Below are positions 1 through 5,925 of a DNA stretch of 7,754 nt, in pieces. The translations under genes and the position numbers were made by a program. Location: positions 1 through 7,754 of the forward strand of contig DASSZM010000200.1 of assembly GCA_035702855.1 (NCBI GenBank). The letters run 5' to 3'. The stretch's first letter is position 1. Each line of letters begins with the position of its first letter. The stretch comes from JAKAQB01 sp035702855. Lineage in GTDB: Bacteria; Actinomycetota; Acidimicrobiia; Acidimicrobiales; Palsa-688. The notes under the pieces are model-generated. The model did no database searches. It was not told where the DNA came from and saw only the letters and a list, made by a program, of their open reading frames with translations.

Positions 1-513
1 GCCCCCGACAGCGGCGCCGGCGGGGTGACCCTCACCGGCCAGCTGGGCGAGGTCATGAAGGAGAGCGCCCAGATCGCGCTGTCCTACCTGCGCAGCCACG
101 GCGACGAGCTCGGGATCGACCTCTCGCAGCTCAAGGACCGCGGCATCCACCTGCACGTCCCGGCCGGGGCGGTGCCCAAGGACGGGCCCTCCGCCGGCGT
201 GACCATGACCACCGCCCTCGCCTCGCTGCTGTCGGGGCGCACGGTGCGCACGGACGTGGCCATGACCGGCGAGGTGTCGCTCACCGGGCGGGTGCTGCCC
301 ATCGGCGGGGTCAAGCAGAAGCTGCTGGCCGCCGCCCGGGCCGGCATCACCACCGTGCTCATCCCCGCCCGTAACGAGCCCGACCTCGACGACGTCCCCG
401 CCGAGGTGCTCGAGCGGCTGGCGGTGCACGCCGTCGGCGACGTGCGGGAGGTCCTGGAGCTGGCCCTCGCCGCCCCCGACCGGGCCGGCGAGCTGACCGG
501 CGCCGCCGCCTGA
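1..513 (+). CDS. lon: ATP-dependent Lon protease, C-terminal proteolytic domain (5' truncated by window edge)
   Basis: This is the last 170 codons of Lon, the cytosolic AAA+ serine protease that degrades misfolded and regulatory proteins. The reading frame is open from base 1, so the gene begins outside the window; the GTG at 25 is an internal valine, not a start. Seen directly: the catalytic serine in PKDGPSAG (Ser codon 190-192) and the catalytic lysine in GGVKQK (second Lys, codon 319-321). They are 43 residues apart, as are Ser679 and Lys722 of E. coli Lon. The conserved DVAMTGE and VLPIGG stretches lie between them. The C-terminus after the domain is short (ends ELTGAAA) and looks complete, with a TGA stop at 511-513. 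The ATPase and N-terminal domains cannot be seen. The gene faces the formate dehydrogenase operon tail to tail and shares a hairpin terminator with it; no functional link is implied. Confidence 0.96.
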   Translation, partial: APDSGAGGVTLTGQLGEVMKESAQIALSYLRSHGDELGIDLSQLKDRGIHLHVPAGAVPKDGPSAGVTMTTALASLLSGRTVRTDVAMTGEVSLTGRVLPIGGVKQKLLAAARAGITTVLIPARNEPDLDDVPAEVLERLAVHAVGDVREVLELALAAPDRAGELTGAAA

Positions 514-517
514 TCCC

Positions 518-549
518 CACCGCCCCGGTCGGCTCCGACCGGGGCGGTG
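518..549. terminator. Bidirectional intrinsic-type terminator between lon and fdsD
   Basis: A perfect inverted repeat: 14-base arm 518-531 (CACCGCCCCGGTCG), 4-base loop 532-535 (GCTC), 14-base arm 536-549. It fills nearly all of the 36-base gap between the convergent genes, starting four bases after the lon stop and ending directly before the fdsD stop (550-552). There is no T tract on either side, which is common for terminators in high-GC actinobacteria. Being symmetric and placed between converging genes, it can act on both transcripts. The repeat is seen directly; termination activity is inferred. Confidence 0.85.
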
Positions 550-774
550 TCAGGCCGCCGGCTGGCGCAGCAGGGCGACGGCCCGCAGCACGAGGGTGTC
601 GACGCCGTCGCCGCCGGCGTCGACGACCGCGAACAGCCGGTCGAACATCCACGGCGTCCAGTACAGCCGCAGGTGCCCGGCGATCTCGGCTGCCGCCTGG
701 TCGTCGGGGTGGTGCCGGAAGTTGGCGGCGATCTGGTTGGCCATCCGCACCTCCGGCAGCTCGCTGTCGGCCAC
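550..774 (-). CDS. fdsD: NAD-dependent formate dehydrogenase delta subunit FdsD
   Basis: A 74-residue cytosolic protein, typical in size for FdsD, the small subunit of soluble NAD-dependent molybdenum formate dehydrogenases. In this enzyme class FdsD belongs to the alpha-beta-gamma-delta protomer and is needed for a properly assembled, active enzyme. Family hallmarks are the N-terminal VRMANQIA segment (residues 9-16), the central HLRLYWTPWM (34-43) and the C-terminal hydrophobic segment around LVLRAVALL. It has no cysteines and so no cluster. The start is GTG (774-772), chosen because GGGAGG (786-781) lies six bases upstream and because it sits three bases after the fdsA stop, so translation is probably coupled. 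In Cupriavidus-type operons fdsC stands between fdsA and fdsD; here it does not. The TGA stop abuts the terminator hairpin, so this is the last gene of the operon. Confidence 0.93.
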   Translation of the reverse strand: MADSELPEVRMANQIAANFRHHPDDQAAAEIAGHLRLYWTPWMFDRLFAVVDAGGDGVDTLVLRAVALLRQPAA

Positions 775-777
775 CGG

Positions 778-3609
778 CTACCTCCCGGCGACGGGCACCG
801 GGGGCGCCAGCCGGGACGGCTCGCCGGCGGCCTCGGCCGCCGGGGGTGGCGGCACGAGCTGCACCTGGACGGCGGTGACCTTGTACTCGGGGCAGTTGGT
901 CGCCCAGTCGGAGTTCTCGGTGGTGACGACGTTGGTGCCCGACACCGGGTGGTGGAACGTGGTGTAGACGACCCCCTGCGGCATCCGCTCGGAGATCCGG
1001 GCCCGCAGCGTGGTGCGCCCGACCCGGCTGGCCAGGTAGACGAGGTCGCCCTCGGCGATGCCCCGGTCCTCGGCGTCGTGGGGGTGGATGTCGAGCACGT
1101 CCTCGTGGTGCCACACGACGTTGTCGGTGCGGCGGGTCTGGGCCCCCACGTTGTACTGGGTGAGGATCCGGCCGGTGGTGAGCAGCAGCGGGTAGCGCCG
1201 GCTGGAGCGCTCCTCGGTCGGCACGAACGGCGTCTCCACGAAGCGCCCCAGGCCCCGCACGAAGCGGCCGACGTGCATGACCGGCGTGCCCATCGGGGCG
1301 CTGTCGTTGCAGGGCCACTGGACGCTGCCGACCTCGTCGAGCACGGCGAAGCTGACCCCGGCGAAGGTGGGGGTGAGGCGGGCGATCTCGTCCATGATCT
1401 CGGCGGCGGACCCGTAGGACATCTCGTAGCCCATGGCCGTGGCGATCTCGCAGACGACCTCCCACTCCTGCTTGCCGGTACGCGCCGGCATGACCGGGCG
1501 GACCCGGTTGATGCGCCGCTCGGCGTTGATGAAGGTCCCGTCCTTCTCCAGGAACGACGTGCCCGGCAGCAGGACGTGGGCGAGCTTGGCGGTCTCGTTC
1601 TCGAACAGGTCCTGGACCACGAGCAGCTCGAGGGAGGTGAGGGCGGCCACGACGTGGTGGGTGTTGGGGTCGGACTGGGCGACGTCCTCCCCCTGGACGA
1701 ACAGGCCCTTGAAGCTGCCCTCCACGGCGGCGTCGAACATGTTGGGGATCCGCAGCCCGGGCCGGTCCTCGACCGGGTGGCCCCAGTCGAGGGTGAACTG
1801 CTCCCGGACGGCGGCGTCGGAGACGTGCCGGTAGCCGGACAGCTCGTGGGGGAACGACCCCATGTCGCAGCTGCCCTGCACGTTGTTCTGGCCGCGCAAC
1901 GGGTTGACCCCGACGCCCTCGCGGCCGATGTTGCCGGTCAGCATGGCCAGATTGGCCATGCCCATCACCGCCGTCGACCCCTGGCTGTGCTCGGTGACGC
2001 CGAGGCCGTAGTAGATGGCGCTGTTGGGACCGGCGGCGTAGAGCCGGGCGGCGGCGCGCACCTCGACCGCCGACACGCCCGTGACGCCCTCGAGGGCCTC
2101 GGGGCTGTTGTCGGGCTGGAGGATGAACCGCTCCCACGCCGCGAACGCCTCCGGCTCGCAGCGCTCGGCCACGAATGCCCGGTCGGCGAGGCCCTCGGTG
2201 AGGACGGTGTGGGCCATGGCGTTGAGGATGGCCACGTTGGTGCCGGGGAGCAGCTGCAGGTGGTGGTCCGCCGCCACGTGGGGGGTGCGCACCAGGTCGA
2301 TGCGGCGGGGGTCGACCACGATCAGCCTGGCGCCGGCCCGCAGCCGGCGCTTCATCCGCGAGGCGAACACCGGGTGGGCGTCGGTCGGGTTGGCCCCGAT
2401 GACCATGATGACGTCGGCCGACTCCACCGACTTGAAGTCCTGGGTGCCCGCCGAGGTGCCGAAGGTCGACTTGAGGCCGTAGCCGGTGGGCGAGTGGCAC
2501 ACCCGGGCACAGGTGTCGACGTTGTTGTTGCCGAAGGCGGCGCGGACCATCTTCTGGACCGCCCAGACCTCCTCGTTGGTGCACCGGGAGGAGGTGATGG
2601 CGCCCACGGCGTGGGCGCCGTGGCGGGCCTGGATGTCCTTCATGCGGGCGGCGACGTAGGCGATGGCCTCGTCCCAGCCCACCTCCCGCCACGGGTCGGT
2701 GTGGTGCTCGCGGATCCGGGGGGTGAGCACCCGGTCCCGGTGGGTGGCGTAACCCCAGGCGAAGCGGCCCTTGACGCAGGAGTGCCCCTCGTTGGCGCCG
2801 CCGGCCTTCGAGGGCACCATCCGCACCACCTCGTCGCCGTTGAGCTCCGCCCGGAACGAGCAGCCGACGCCGCAGTAGGCGCAGGTGGTCTCCACGCTGC
2901 GGCGCGGGGTGCCGAGCTCGACCACCGACTTCTCCACCAGCGTGGAGGTCGGGCACGCCTGGACGCAGGCGCCGCAGGACACGCACTCGGAGCCGAGGAA
3001 GTCCGTCGGGCCGGCCGCCACCTTGGAGCCGAAGCCGCGGCCTTCGATCGTGAGGGCGAAGGTGCCCTGCGTCTCCTCGCACGCCCGGACGCAGCGCGAG
3101 CAGACGATGCACTTCGCCGGGTCGAACTCGAAGTAGGGGTTGCTGCGGTCCTTCTCGGCGTCGAGGTGGTTGGCGCCGGCGTAGCCGTAGCGGACGTCGC
3201 GCAGGCCGACGGCACCGGCCATGTCCTGCAGCTCGCAGTCCCCGTTGGTGGGGCAGGTCAGGCAGTCGAGGGGGTGGTCGGAGATGTACAGCTCCATGAC
3301 GCCGCGCCGCAGCCGGGCGACCCGCGGCGTCTGGGTCGACACCCGCATCCCGTCGGCCACGGGCGTCGTGCACGACGCCGGCGTGCCCCGCCGGCCCTCG
3401 ATCTCCACCAGGCACAACCGGCACGACCCGAACGACTGCAGGCTGTCGGTGGCGCACAGCTTGGGCACGTCCACCCCGGCGAGAGCGGCGGCGCGCATGA
3501 CCGACGTCCCCTCCGGCACCGCCACGGGGATGCCGTCCACCTCCACGGTCACGGTGGCGGCCCCGGGGGCCGCCGGGGTCCCCAGATCGTGTTCGCGGAG
3601 GGTGGTCAC
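778..3609 (-). CDS. fdsA: NAD-dependent formate dehydrogenase alpha (catalytic, molybdenum) subunit FdsA
   Basis: A 943-residue cytosolic catalytic subunit that oxidises formate to CO2 at Mo-bis(molybdopterin guanine dinucleotide). Domains in order: a 2Fe-2S ferredoxin domain (Cys52, 63, 66, 80); a NuoG-like His-Cys3 cluster (His112, Cys116, 119, 125); two 4Fe-4S clusters (Cys167/170/173/177 and Cys209/212/215/219); the 4Fe-4S cluster next to molybdenum (Cys243, 246, 250, 278) followed by VKGRF; the molybdopterin domain; and a C-terminal dinucleotide-binding domain starting near RYPLLLTTGR. The molybdenum ligand is Cys371 and the neighbouring catalytic His is His372, in ARVCHSPT. Cysteine replaces the selenocysteine of FdhF-type enzymes. 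The VTEHSQGS and NPLRGQNNVQGSCDMG stretches are characteristic of FdsA. The GTG start at 3609 has GGGAGG seven bases upstream and overlaps the stop of the fused fdsGB gene by four bases (GTGA). The open frame continues upstream, but that extension is out-of-frame translation of fdsGB. No frameshift or missing ligand was seen. Confidence 0.97.
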   Translation of the reverse strand: MTTLREHDLGTPAAPGAATVTVEVDGIPVAVPEGTSVMRAAALAGVDVPKLCATDSLQSFGSCRLCLVEIEGRRGTPASCTTPVADGMRVSTQTPRVARLRRGVMELYISDHPLDCLTCPTNGDCELQDMAGAVGLRDVRYGYAGANHLDAEKDRSNPYFEFDPAKCIVCSRCVRACEETQGTFALTIEGRGFGSKVAAGPTDFLGSECVSCGACVQACPTSTLVEKSVVELGTPRRSVETTCAYCGVGCSFRAELNGDEVVRMVPSKAGGANEGHSCVKGRFAWGYATHRDRVLTPRIREHHTDPWREVGWDEAIAYVAARMKDIQARHGAHAVGAITSSRCTNEEVWAVQKMVRAAFGNNNVDTCARVCHSPTGYGLKSTFGTSAGTQDFKSVESADVIMVIGANPTDAHPVFASRMKRRLRAGARLIVVDPRRIDLVRTPHVAADHHLQLLPGTNVAILNAMAHTVLTEGLADRAFVAERCEPEAFAAWERFILQPDNSPEALEGVTGVSAVEVRAAARLYAAGPNSAIYYGLGVTEHSQGSTAVMGMANLAMLTGNIGREGVGVNPLRGQNNVQGSCDMGSFPHELSGYRHVSDAAVREQFTLDWGHPVEDRPGLRIPNMFDAAVEGSFKGLFVQGEDVAQSDPNTHHVVAALTSLELLVVQDLFENETAKLAHVLLPGTSFLEKDGTFINAERRINRVRPVMPARTGKQEWEVVCEIATAMGYEMSYGSAAEIMDEIARLTPTFAGVSFAVLDEVGSVQWPCNDSAPMGTPVMHVGRFVRGLGRFVETPFVPTEERSSRRYPLLLTTGRILTQYNVGAQTRRTDNVVWHHEDVLDIHPHDAEDRGIAEGDLVYLASRVGRTTLRARISERMPQGVVYTTFHHPVSGTNVVTTENSDWATNCPEYKVTAVQVQLVPPPPAAEAAGEPSRLAPPVPVAGR
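781..786 (-). promoter_or_regulatory. Ribosome binding site of fdsD
   Basis: GGGAGG on the minus strand, six bases before the GTG at 774 and overlapping the last codons of fdsA. It fixes the fdsD start. The 10-base string GGGAGGTAGC found here is repeated exactly in front of fdsA, although the two copies are read in different frames by the upstream genes. Confidence 0.75.
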
Positions 3610-5690
3610 GTCGCTACCTCCCGGTGGCGCGGTCGGAAGTCGTCGGCGAAATGGAGCAGGGCGCTGCGCACCGGCATCGGGGTCAGCCCGCCCATGGCGC
3701 AGAGGGAGCCGTCGGTCATGACCTCGCAGAGGTCCTCGAGCAACTCGAGGTTGCCATCGGGGTCCTCGCCCCGCAGGACGCGGTCGATGATCTCCACGCC
3801 CCGCACGGCACCGACCCGGCAGGGCGTGCACTTGCCGCAGGACTCCTCGGCGCAGAACTCCATGGCGAAGCGGGCCTGGTGGGCCATGTCGACGGTGTCG
3901 TCGAAGACGACCACGCCGCCGTGGCCGACCATCGCCCCGGCGGCGACGAACGCCTCGTAGTCGAGCGGCAGGCCGAACTGCTCCCGGGGCAGGTAGGCAC
4001 CGAGGGGGCCGCCGACCTGCACGGCGCGGACCGGTCGCCCGCTGGCGGTGCCCCCGCCGATCTCGTCGACGAGCTCGCCCAGGGTGAGCCCGAAGGGCAA
4101 CTCGACGATCCCGCCGTGGCGGACGTTGCCGGCCAGCTGGAAGATCTGGGTGCCGCGGGACCGGCCCACGCCGAGGTCCCGGTAGGCCTCGGGCCCCTCG
4201 GCGAGGATGCGGGGGACGGCGGCGAAGGAGAGCACGTTGTTGATGACCGTCGGCTTGCCGAACAGCCCGGCGATCGCCGGCAGGGGCGGCTTGGCCCGCA
4301 CCACGCCCCGGCGGCCCTCGAGGCTCTCGAGCATGGCCGTCTCCTCGCCGCAGATGTAGGACCCGGCGCCGACGCGCACCTGGAGGTCGAACGCCCGCCC
4401 CGAGCCGAGCACCGAGGGGCCGATCCAGCCGGCGGCCCGGGCGGCGTCGAGGGCGGCGCCGAAGGTGGCGATGGCGTCGGGGTACTCGGAGCGGACGTAG
4501 ACGTAGCCCTCGGTGGCGCCCACCGCCAGCCCGGCGATCGTCATCGCCTCGACGAGCAGGAAGGGGTCGCCCTCCATCAGCATCCGGTCGGCGAAGGTGC
4601 CGCTGTCGCCCTCGTCGGCGTTGCAGCACACGTACTTCTGGCCGGCGGCGGTGTCGAGCACCGTCCTCCACTTGATCCCGGTCGGGAACCCGGCGCCGCC
4701 CCGGCCGCGCAGGCCCGACTCGGTGACGGCGGCGACGACGGCCGCCGGCTCCATCGCCAGGGCCCGCCGCAGGCCGGCGAGCCCGCCGTGGGCCTCGTAG
4801 TCGCCGGTCGAGGTGGGGTCGACCACCCCCACCCTCGAGAAGGTGACCCGCTGCTGGCGGGCGAGCCAGGGGATCTCCTCGGTGGGCCCCAGGCGGAGCG
4901 GGTGCTCACCCCCGTCGAGCAGGCCGGCGTCGAGCAGGCCGGGGACGTCGTCGGGGGCCACCGGCCCGTAGGCGATGCGCCGCCCGGCGACGTCGACCTC
5001 GACCAGCGGCTCGAGCCACAGCATCCCCCGGGACCCGTTGCGCACCAGGCGCACCCGGCTCCCGGCGGCGGCCGCCAGGGCGGCGGCGACGGCATCGGCG
5101 CCGGCGGCACGTGCCGCGGTGTCGGCCGGGACGTACACGGTGACCGAACCCGACGTCGGGGCCACGGCGGCCTCCGGCAGGCCGGAGCCGATCAACTCGT
5201 CGAAGCGGTCGGTGTCGACGCGGCCCACGACCCGGCCGTCGAGCATGACCGACGGGCCCAGGGCGCAGTTGCCGAGGCAGAAGGCCTGCTCCAGGGTGAC
5301 CGCGCCGTCGGGCGTGGTGGCGCCGAGGCCGATCCCCAGCCGCTCGCAGGCGTGGGCGACGAGGCCCTCGGCGCCGGCGGCCTGGCAAGCCTCCGCCCGG
5401 CAGATCCGCACCACCGACGCCCCGGGCGGCTCGGTGCGCAGGTCGGCGTAGAAGGTCAGGACGCCGTGGACCTCGGCGCGCGACACGTTGAGCGCCTCGG
5501 CGACGAGCGGCACGGCTCGCGGGTCGACGTAGCCGAACGCCTCCTGCAGGGCCCGCAGGACCGGCAGCAGCGGCCCCGCCTGGCGGCGTGCCGCGTCGAT
5601 GACCTCGCTCACCCGGTGGTCATCCCACCCTCCGCTGGCGTTCCCCCCGGCGGAGCCGTTGCCTGCAGTCTCGTCCACGCTCGTCCCCAC
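3606..5690 (-). CDS. fdsGB: Fused formate dehydrogenase gamma-beta subunit (FdsG-FdsB), NADH-forming diaphorase part
   Basis: A 694-residue protein joining two subunits that are usually separate. Residues about 22-170 are FdsG/NuoE-like: a helical start (VIDAARRQAGPLLPVL) and a thioredoxin-fold 2Fe-2S site with Cys97, Cys102, Cys138 and Cys142. After a short Ala/Pro/Gly/Ser linker (about 171-181), residues about 182-694 match a whole FdsB: an N-terminal domain (VTVYVPADT, NGSRGMLWLEPLVEV, GPTEEIPWL), then the NuoF-like FMN/NAD core with GLRGRGGAGFPTGIKW (326-341), NADEGDSGTFADR (357-369) and GAGSYICGEETAML (441-454), and a 4Fe-4S site at Cys618, 621, 624 and 664. It takes electrons from FdsA and reduces NAD+. 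The start used is GTG at 5690; it has no clear Shine-Dalgarno sequence, and a GTG at 5678 preceded by GGGGA is an alternative. Recognisable homology begins only near residue 22, so the exact start is uncertain. A HoxF-type hydrogenase diaphorase has similar architecture, but fdsA and fdsD downstream settle the assignment. Confidence 0.95.
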   Translation of the reverse strand: MGTSVDETAGNGSAGGNASGGWDDHRVSEVIDAARRQAGPLLPVLRALQEAFGYVDPRAVPLVAEALNVSRAEVHGVLTFYADLRTEPPGASVVRICRAEACQAAGAEGLVAHACERLGIGLGATTPDGAVTLEQAFCLGNCALGPSVMLDGRVVGRVDTDRFDELIGSGLPEAAVAPTSGSVTVYVPADTAARAAGADAVAAALAAAAGSRVRLVRNGSRGMLWLEPLVEVDVAGRRIAYGPVAPDDVPGLLDAGLLDGGEHPLRLGPTEEIPWLARQQRVTFSRVGVVDPTSTGDYEAHGGLAGLRRALAMEPAAVVAAVTESGLRGRGGAGFPTGIKWRTVLDTAAGQKYVCCNADEGDSGTFADRMLMEGDPFLLVEAMTIAGLAVGATEGYVYVRSEYPDAIATFGAALDAARAAGWIGPSVLGSGRAFDLQVRVGAGSYICGEETAMLESLEGRRGVVRAKPPLPAIAGLFGKPTVINNVLSFAAVPRILAEGPEAYRDLGVGRSRGTQIFQLAGNVRHGGIVELPFGLTLGELVDEIGGGTASGRPVRAVQVGGPLGAYLPREQFGLPLDYEAFVAAGAMVGHGGVVVFDDTVDMAHQARFAMEFCAEESCGKCTPCRVGAVRGVEIIDRVLRGEDPDGNLELLEDLCEVMTDGSLCAMGGLTPMPVRSALLHFADDFRPRHREVAT
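3617..3622 (-). promoter_or_regulatory. Ribosome binding site of fdsA
   Basis: GGGAGG on the minus strand, seven bases before the GTG at 3609, inside the last codons of the upstream gene. It sets the fdsA start in a frame that would otherwise stay open for about 1 kb further upstream. Together with the 4-base stop/start overlap it indicates translational coupling. Confidence 0.75.
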
Positions 5691-5720
5691 GGCCGCTGCG
5701 CACCACGTATGTCAGAACGA

Positions 5721-5750
5721 AGTGTACAGACGGGGAGGGACACCGGTCAT
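5721..5750 (-). promoter_or_regulatory. Candidate sigma70-type promoter of the fdsGB-fdsA-fdsD operon
   Basis: On the minus strand ATGACC (5750-5745) and TACACT (5726-5721) are separated by 18 bases, each matching four of six positions of the -35 and -10 consensus. Initiation would fall near 5713, giving a leader of about 22 bases to the GTG at 5690. It lies in the most AT-containing stretch of an otherwise very GC-rich intergenic region. This is pattern matching only. The nearby strings TGTCAGA and TGTACAGA (plus strand, 5710-5730) could be part of an operator, but I cannot support that. Confidence 0.35.
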
Positions 5751-5824
5751 CCCGGCTGGTCAGCCCGGTGTTCGCCGCTCCTCACCGGCCGGGCGGCCCT
5801 GGGCCCCGGCCCGTCGCCGGAGGG

Positions 5825-5842
5825 CGGCCACCGCAGTGGCCG
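5825..5842 (-). terminator. Candidate hairpin terminator downstream of the F420 oxidoreductase gene
   Basis: A 7-bp perfect stem (5825-5831 with 5836-5842) and a 4-base loop, 83 bases past the stop of the F420 gene. Read on the minus strand, the direction of the flanking genes, the loop is TGCG closed by a C-G pair, i.e. a stable UNCG-type tetraloop in RNA. There is no T tract. It lies between the F420 gene and the candidate fds promoter, so it could separate the two transcription units. Weaker inverted repeats closer to the stop are at 5907-5925 (5-bp stem) and 5891-5902 (GGCCC-TT-GGGCC). Confidence 0.4.
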
Positions 5843-5925
5843 GCAGCGGCACCGGTCCTCCCGGGCGGCGCCGGGCGGGCAACCGGTCACGGCCCTTGGG
5901 CCTCCTCGTCGCTCCGTGCACGACG

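Larger units (their letters stand above)
5691..5925. other. Intergenic region between the F420 oxidoreductase gene and fdsGB
   Basis: 235 bases without a supportable gene; the open frames crossing it on either strand show no recognisable domain. It holds several short inverted repeats (5825-5842, 5891-5902, 5907-5925) on the side of the F420 gene and the candidate fds promoter on the other side. It is the largest non-coding stretch in the window and the natural place for control of formate dehydrogenase expression. No regulator gene lies beside it. Confidence 0.7.

Noticed and set aside
2494..2499. Selenocysteine at the molybdenum ligand
   Set aside because: The codon is TGC (cysteine), not an in-frame TGA, so no SECIS element is needed.
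547..3960. Very long plus-strand open frame (1137 codons) opposite fdsA and fdsGB
   Set aside because: It is the antisense shadow of confirmed genes in very GC-rich DNA, is extremely rich in Gly/Val/His/Asp, and shows no domain.
3610..4671. Upstream extension of the fdsA open frame
   Set aside because: It overlaps fdsGB out of frame and is Arg/Pro/Gly-rich. The GTG at 3609 with its ribosome binding site and the start of the ferredoxin domain define the true start.
4914..4942. Tandem 15-base repeat containing GTCGAGCAGGCCGG twice
   Set aside because: It encodes LLDAG-LLDG within the FdsB part, a small coding duplication of no regulatory significance.
778..5690. Respiratory complex I NuoE/F/G or a NAD-reducing hydrogenase (HoxFU) instead of formate dehydrogenase
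   Set aside because: FdsA carries the intact molybdenum site ARVCHSPT and FdsA-specific stretches, fdsD follows, and no other nuo or hydrogenase genes are present.
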